Below, one piece after another: positions 14,691-16,965 of a DNA stretch of 16,965 nucleotides. Below the pieces are notes generated by a model. The model was not told where the DNA came from. It saw only the letters and a program-made list of their open reading frames with translations, and did not search any database. The position numbers and the translations under genes are program-made. The stretch is from Paludibacter sp. (GTDB lineage Bacteria; Bacteroidota; Bacteroidia; Bacteroidales; Paludibacteraceae), in NCBI GenBank assembly GCA_024709185.1, contig JANJXE010000032.1:1-16965 (forward strand), written 5' to 3'. The first letter of the stretch is position 1, and each line of letters opens with the position of its first letter.

Positions 14691-16166
14691 ATGAAGAAAC
14701 ATGTGATTATTGCCGGAGCTGGTCTGGGTGGTCTGACCACTGCCCTTCGGCTTGCTAAAAGAGGGTTTGAGGTGGAGATACTGGAGAAAAATGAACGTGC
14801 GGGAGGACGGTTGAATCAGGTGAAGAAAGATGGATTCACCTTCGACACAGGCCCCAGCTTCTTTAGTATGTCGTATGAGTTTAAGGAATTTGCCGACGAC
14901 TGTGGCATAGAGCTTCCCTTTGAATTTGTGGAGCTGGATCCGTTGTATACCGTTAATTTCAGTAATTCTCCCAAGACCTACACCTTGTATAAGGATCTGG
15001 ATAAGCTGGCAGCGCAATTTGCTGAGGAAGAACCTGATTTTAAGGAAAAGTTTCAAAAGTACATCCGGAAATCGGGCCAGCTTTACAACGATACTGTAGA
15101 TAAGGTAATTAAAACCAACTTCGATTCGAAACTGGGTTACCTGCTTACCCTGGCAACTGTTAATCCTGTCCATTTACCAGTGTTGATGAAAACCTTTTGG
15201 AAACAGGTAGAACAGTATTTCGATTCGGCTCAGGCACAACAAATTGTTTCGCTCATTGCCTTCTTCCTGGGTCGTACACCTTTCGACACTTCGGCGGTGT
15301 ATAGTCTTCTTTCGCACATCGAATTTGTGAACGATGGCTATTACAATGTAAAAGGTGGAATGTATCAGATTGTAGAAGGGTTGGTTAAAGAACTAAAAAT
15401 GGCAGGAGTTAAGTTGAACTACAATATTGAAATTAAAGAAGTGAAAGAGCTGAATGGAAAGGTAATAGCTCTTGTGGATCAAAACGGAAAGAGCTGGAAG
15501 GCCGATGCCTTTGTTATAAATGCTGATGCTGCGGTGTTCAGAGGGCGTGTTCTCAAACGTAAAAAATATTCTGAGGAAAAACTCCGCAAGATGAAATGGA
15601 CCATGGGATACCTGACTTTCTACATTGGAGTAAATAAAAAACTCCCTCAGGTACATCACCATAATTATTTCCTGGGAACGAATTACAAGGATTACTCCCT
15701 GAAAGTATTGAAGCAACCCGACACACTGGAAAAACCGTATTACTACGTAAATGTGGTTTCGAAGCACAATCCCGACTGTGCACCTGAAGGATGCGAAAGT
15801 TTGTTCTTTGTTTGTCCGGTTCCCAATCTCCTTTACAAACGCAACTGGGACGATCGCGATAAAATTGTGAACAGCATTTTGGAGGATTTTTCAAAACGTA
15901 TCGGGGAAGACATTACCGGATCGATTGTTTCCAGAACGATATACACCCCGCTGGAATGGGAAAAACACTTCAATCTGTACGAAGGAAGCGGACTTGGATT
16001 GTCACACCACATGAGTCAGATTGGCGGTTTTCGTCCTGCCAACAAAGACGAAGATTTGAACAATCTGTTTTATGTAGGGGCTTCAACTGTTCCGGGTGCC
16101 GGACTACCGATGGCTGTAATCAGCTCAAAATTAACCACTCAACGTGTAACTGAATATTTTGAATAA
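14691..16166 (+). CDS. crtI: Phytoene desaturase / carotenoid desaturase (CrtI family)
   Basis: The 491-residue flavoprotein introduces double bonds into phytoene to give neurosporene or lycopene. The N-terminal Rossmann motif is GAGLGG (G9, G11, G14), followed by the ribose-binding E32 in EILEKNERAGGRL. The C-terminal carotenoid-desaturase signature is NNLFYVGASTVPGAGLPM (457-474). Length matches CrtI (about 490). It is the only desaturase in the window, so the product could be lycopene, but a CrtD-like role (3,4-desaturation of a 1-hydroxy carotenoid) cannot be separated by eye. It sits 10 bp after the TPR gene and 9 bp before the TonB-dependent receptor gene. The long distance from crtB inside one operon is unusual, since crtB and crtI are often adjacent. 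Confidence 0.92.
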   Translation: MKKHVIIAGAGLGGLTTALRLAKRGFEVEILEKNERAGGRLNQVKKDGFTFDTGPSFFSMSYEFKEFADDCGIELPFEFVELDPLYTVNFSNSPKTYTLYKDLDKLAAQFAEEEPDFKEKFQKYIRKSGQLYNDTVDKVIKTNFDSKLGYLLTLATVNPVHLPVLMKTFWKQVEQYFDSAQAQQIVSLIAFFLGRTPFDTSAVYSLLSHIEFVNDGYYNVKGGMYQIVEGLVKELKMAGVKLNYNIEIKEVKELNGKVIALVDQNGKSWKADAFVINADAAVFRGRVLKRKKYSEEKLRKMKWTMGYLTFYIGVNKKLPQVHHHNYFLGTNYKDYSLKVLKQPDTLEKPYYYVNVVSKHNPDCAPEGCESLFFVCPVPNLLYKRNWDDRDKIVNSILEDFSKRIGEDITGSIVSRTIYTPLEWEKHFNLYEGSGLGLSHHMSQIGGFRPANKDEDLNNLFYVGASTVPGAGLPMAVISSKLTTQRVTEYFE

Positions 16167-16175
16167 ACCAACCGT

Positions 16176-16965
16176 ATGAAACGAATCATTTTAATTGTAA
16201 GCATCTTTCTGTTGGCATTTACTCTTATGGCTCAAAAAGGAACCATCAAGGGACGTATTTACAATGCCAAAACCAACGAACCCCTTGAATTTGCAAATAT
16301 CCTGATTCAGGGAACCAATATCGGGTCAACTTCCGACCTTGATGGAAACTATATTTTTACCGGAATTGATCCAGGCTTTAAACAGCTGGTTGTGAGTTTG
16401 GTAGGATTTCAAACTACACTATCACCTGAAATTCAGGTGCAAGGCAATCAAACTGTTTTTTTAGACATTGCAGTCAATGAGGCAACATTCGCACTAAATG
16501 AATTTGTGGTGAAACGTAATGTAAATGCCAAGCGTATCGAAAGTCCAATATCGGTAATTACTCTTGGGGTTCAGGAAATTGAGAAAAGCGCCGGTGTAAA
16601 CCGCGACGTATCCAAGCTGGTGCAGACATTGCCAGGTGTGGGCGTTACCGATCCCAACCGCAACGACCTGATTGTTCGCGGTGGGGGCCCTTCTGAGAAC
16701 GTATTTTACCTCGACGGTATAGAAATTCCGGTAATTAACCACTTTACCACGCAGGGCTCATCGGGTGGAACCATTGGGATTATCAACCCCGACTTTGTGC
16801 AGGACATCAGTTTCTACACCGGAGCCTTTCCAGCTAACCGCACCAATGCGTTGAGTTCGGTAATGGAAATCAAACAACGCGAAGGCAACAAAGACCGTGT
16901 TCAGGGAAAAGTCTCTGTTGGAGCGTCTGATGCTGCTTTTACATTGGATGGACCACTGGGCGAAC
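16176..16965 (+). CDS. TonB-dependent outer-membrane receptor, 3' end beyond the window
   Basis: An open frame from ATG 16176 runs without a stop to the window end (263 codons). It begins with a signal peptide (MKRIILIVSIFLLAFTLMAQ, cleavage near Ala19). A carboxypeptidase-regulatory-like beta-sandwich follows (about 21-105, with GTIKGRIYNAKTNEPLEFAN and DLDGNYIFTGI). The start of the TonB plug domain follows that (about 120 onward, with LVQTLPGVGV, IVRGGGPSENVFYLDGIEIP and FYTGAFPANR). The beta-barrel lies outside the window. No SusD partner can be judged from here. The substrate is unknown. It begins 9 bp after crtI with no terminator, so it may be cotranscribed with the carotenoid genes. 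Confidence 0.92.
   Translation, partial: MKRIILIVSIFLLAFTLMAQKGTIKGRIYNAKTNEPLEFANILIQGTNIGSTSDLDGNYIFTGIDPGFKQLVVSLVGFQTTLSPEIQVQGNQTVFLDIAVNEATFALNEFVVKRNVNAKRIESPISVITLGVQEIEKSAGVNRDVSKLVQTLPGVGVTDPNRNDLIVRGGGPSENVFYLDGIEIPVINHFTTQGSSGGTIGIINPDFVQDISFYTGAFPANRTNALSSVMEIKQREGNKDRVQGKVSVGASDAAFTLDGPLGE

Overview
The window reads as a chromosomal segment of a member of the Bacteroidota, probably of the Bacteroidales/Marinilabiliales type. The reasons are TAnnTTTG-type -7 promoter boxes, start codons preceded by A-rich sequence with no Shine-Dalgarno motif, a GDE/GT4/GH57 glycogen gene trio of the kind familiar from Bacteroides relatives, and a TonB-dependent receptor with an N-terminal carboxypeptidase-regulatory-like domain. 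No mobile element, CRISPR array or rRNA was seen.

Layout. (1) 1-1163 is the 3' part of a eukaryotic-type NADP isocitrate dehydrogenase gene, followed by a strong intrinsic terminator and a tRNA-Thr(CGU) on the minus strand. (2) 1519-6093 is a glycogen/alpha-glucan operon: a GH133-type debranching enzyme, a GT4 glycogen-synthase-like glycosyltransferase (ATGA overlap) and a GH57 amylase-like protein. The first and third proteins carry substitutions where their families have a catalytic aspartate. (3) 6269-6745 is a monocistronic Dps miniferritin with a clear Bacteroidota promoter and a terminator. (4) 6951-9435 is an XRE-cupin regulator followed by a large PEP-carboxykinase-like P-loop protein of unknown function (probably DUF4914). 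A near-identical 15-bp palindrome lies before each of the two genes and looks like the regulator's operator. (5) 9419-10102 (minus) is a MarR-type regulator with an N-terminal extension, convergent with and overlapping the PEPCK-like gene by 17 bp. (6) 10219-16965 is a tightly packed carotenoid operon: crtB, idi, a CruF-like hydratase, a PlsC-type acyltransferase, a GT2 glycosyltransferase, a secreted TPR protein, crtI, and the start of a TonB-dependent receptor gene.

How the genes fit together. The carotenoid genes predict synthesis of an acylated carotenoid glycoside. Idi feeds the isoprenoid pool, CrtB makes phytoene and CrtI desaturates it. CruF adds water to the psi-end to create a tertiary hydroxyl, the GT2 adds a sugar and the PlsC-type enzyme adds a fatty acid. 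No cyclase, ketolase or beta-ring hydroxylase is present in the window. The divergent marR-crtB spacer holds two related GTAC-centred palindromes exactly 30 bp apart, which makes the MarR protein the obvious candidate regulator of the operon.

The most interesting leads are the two regulator/operator pairs (XRE with PEPCK-like, MarR with carotenoid), the uncharacterised PEPCK-like protein, the apparently non-canonical GH57 and GDE active sites in one glycogen operon, and the unexplained TPR protein inside the carotenoid operon.
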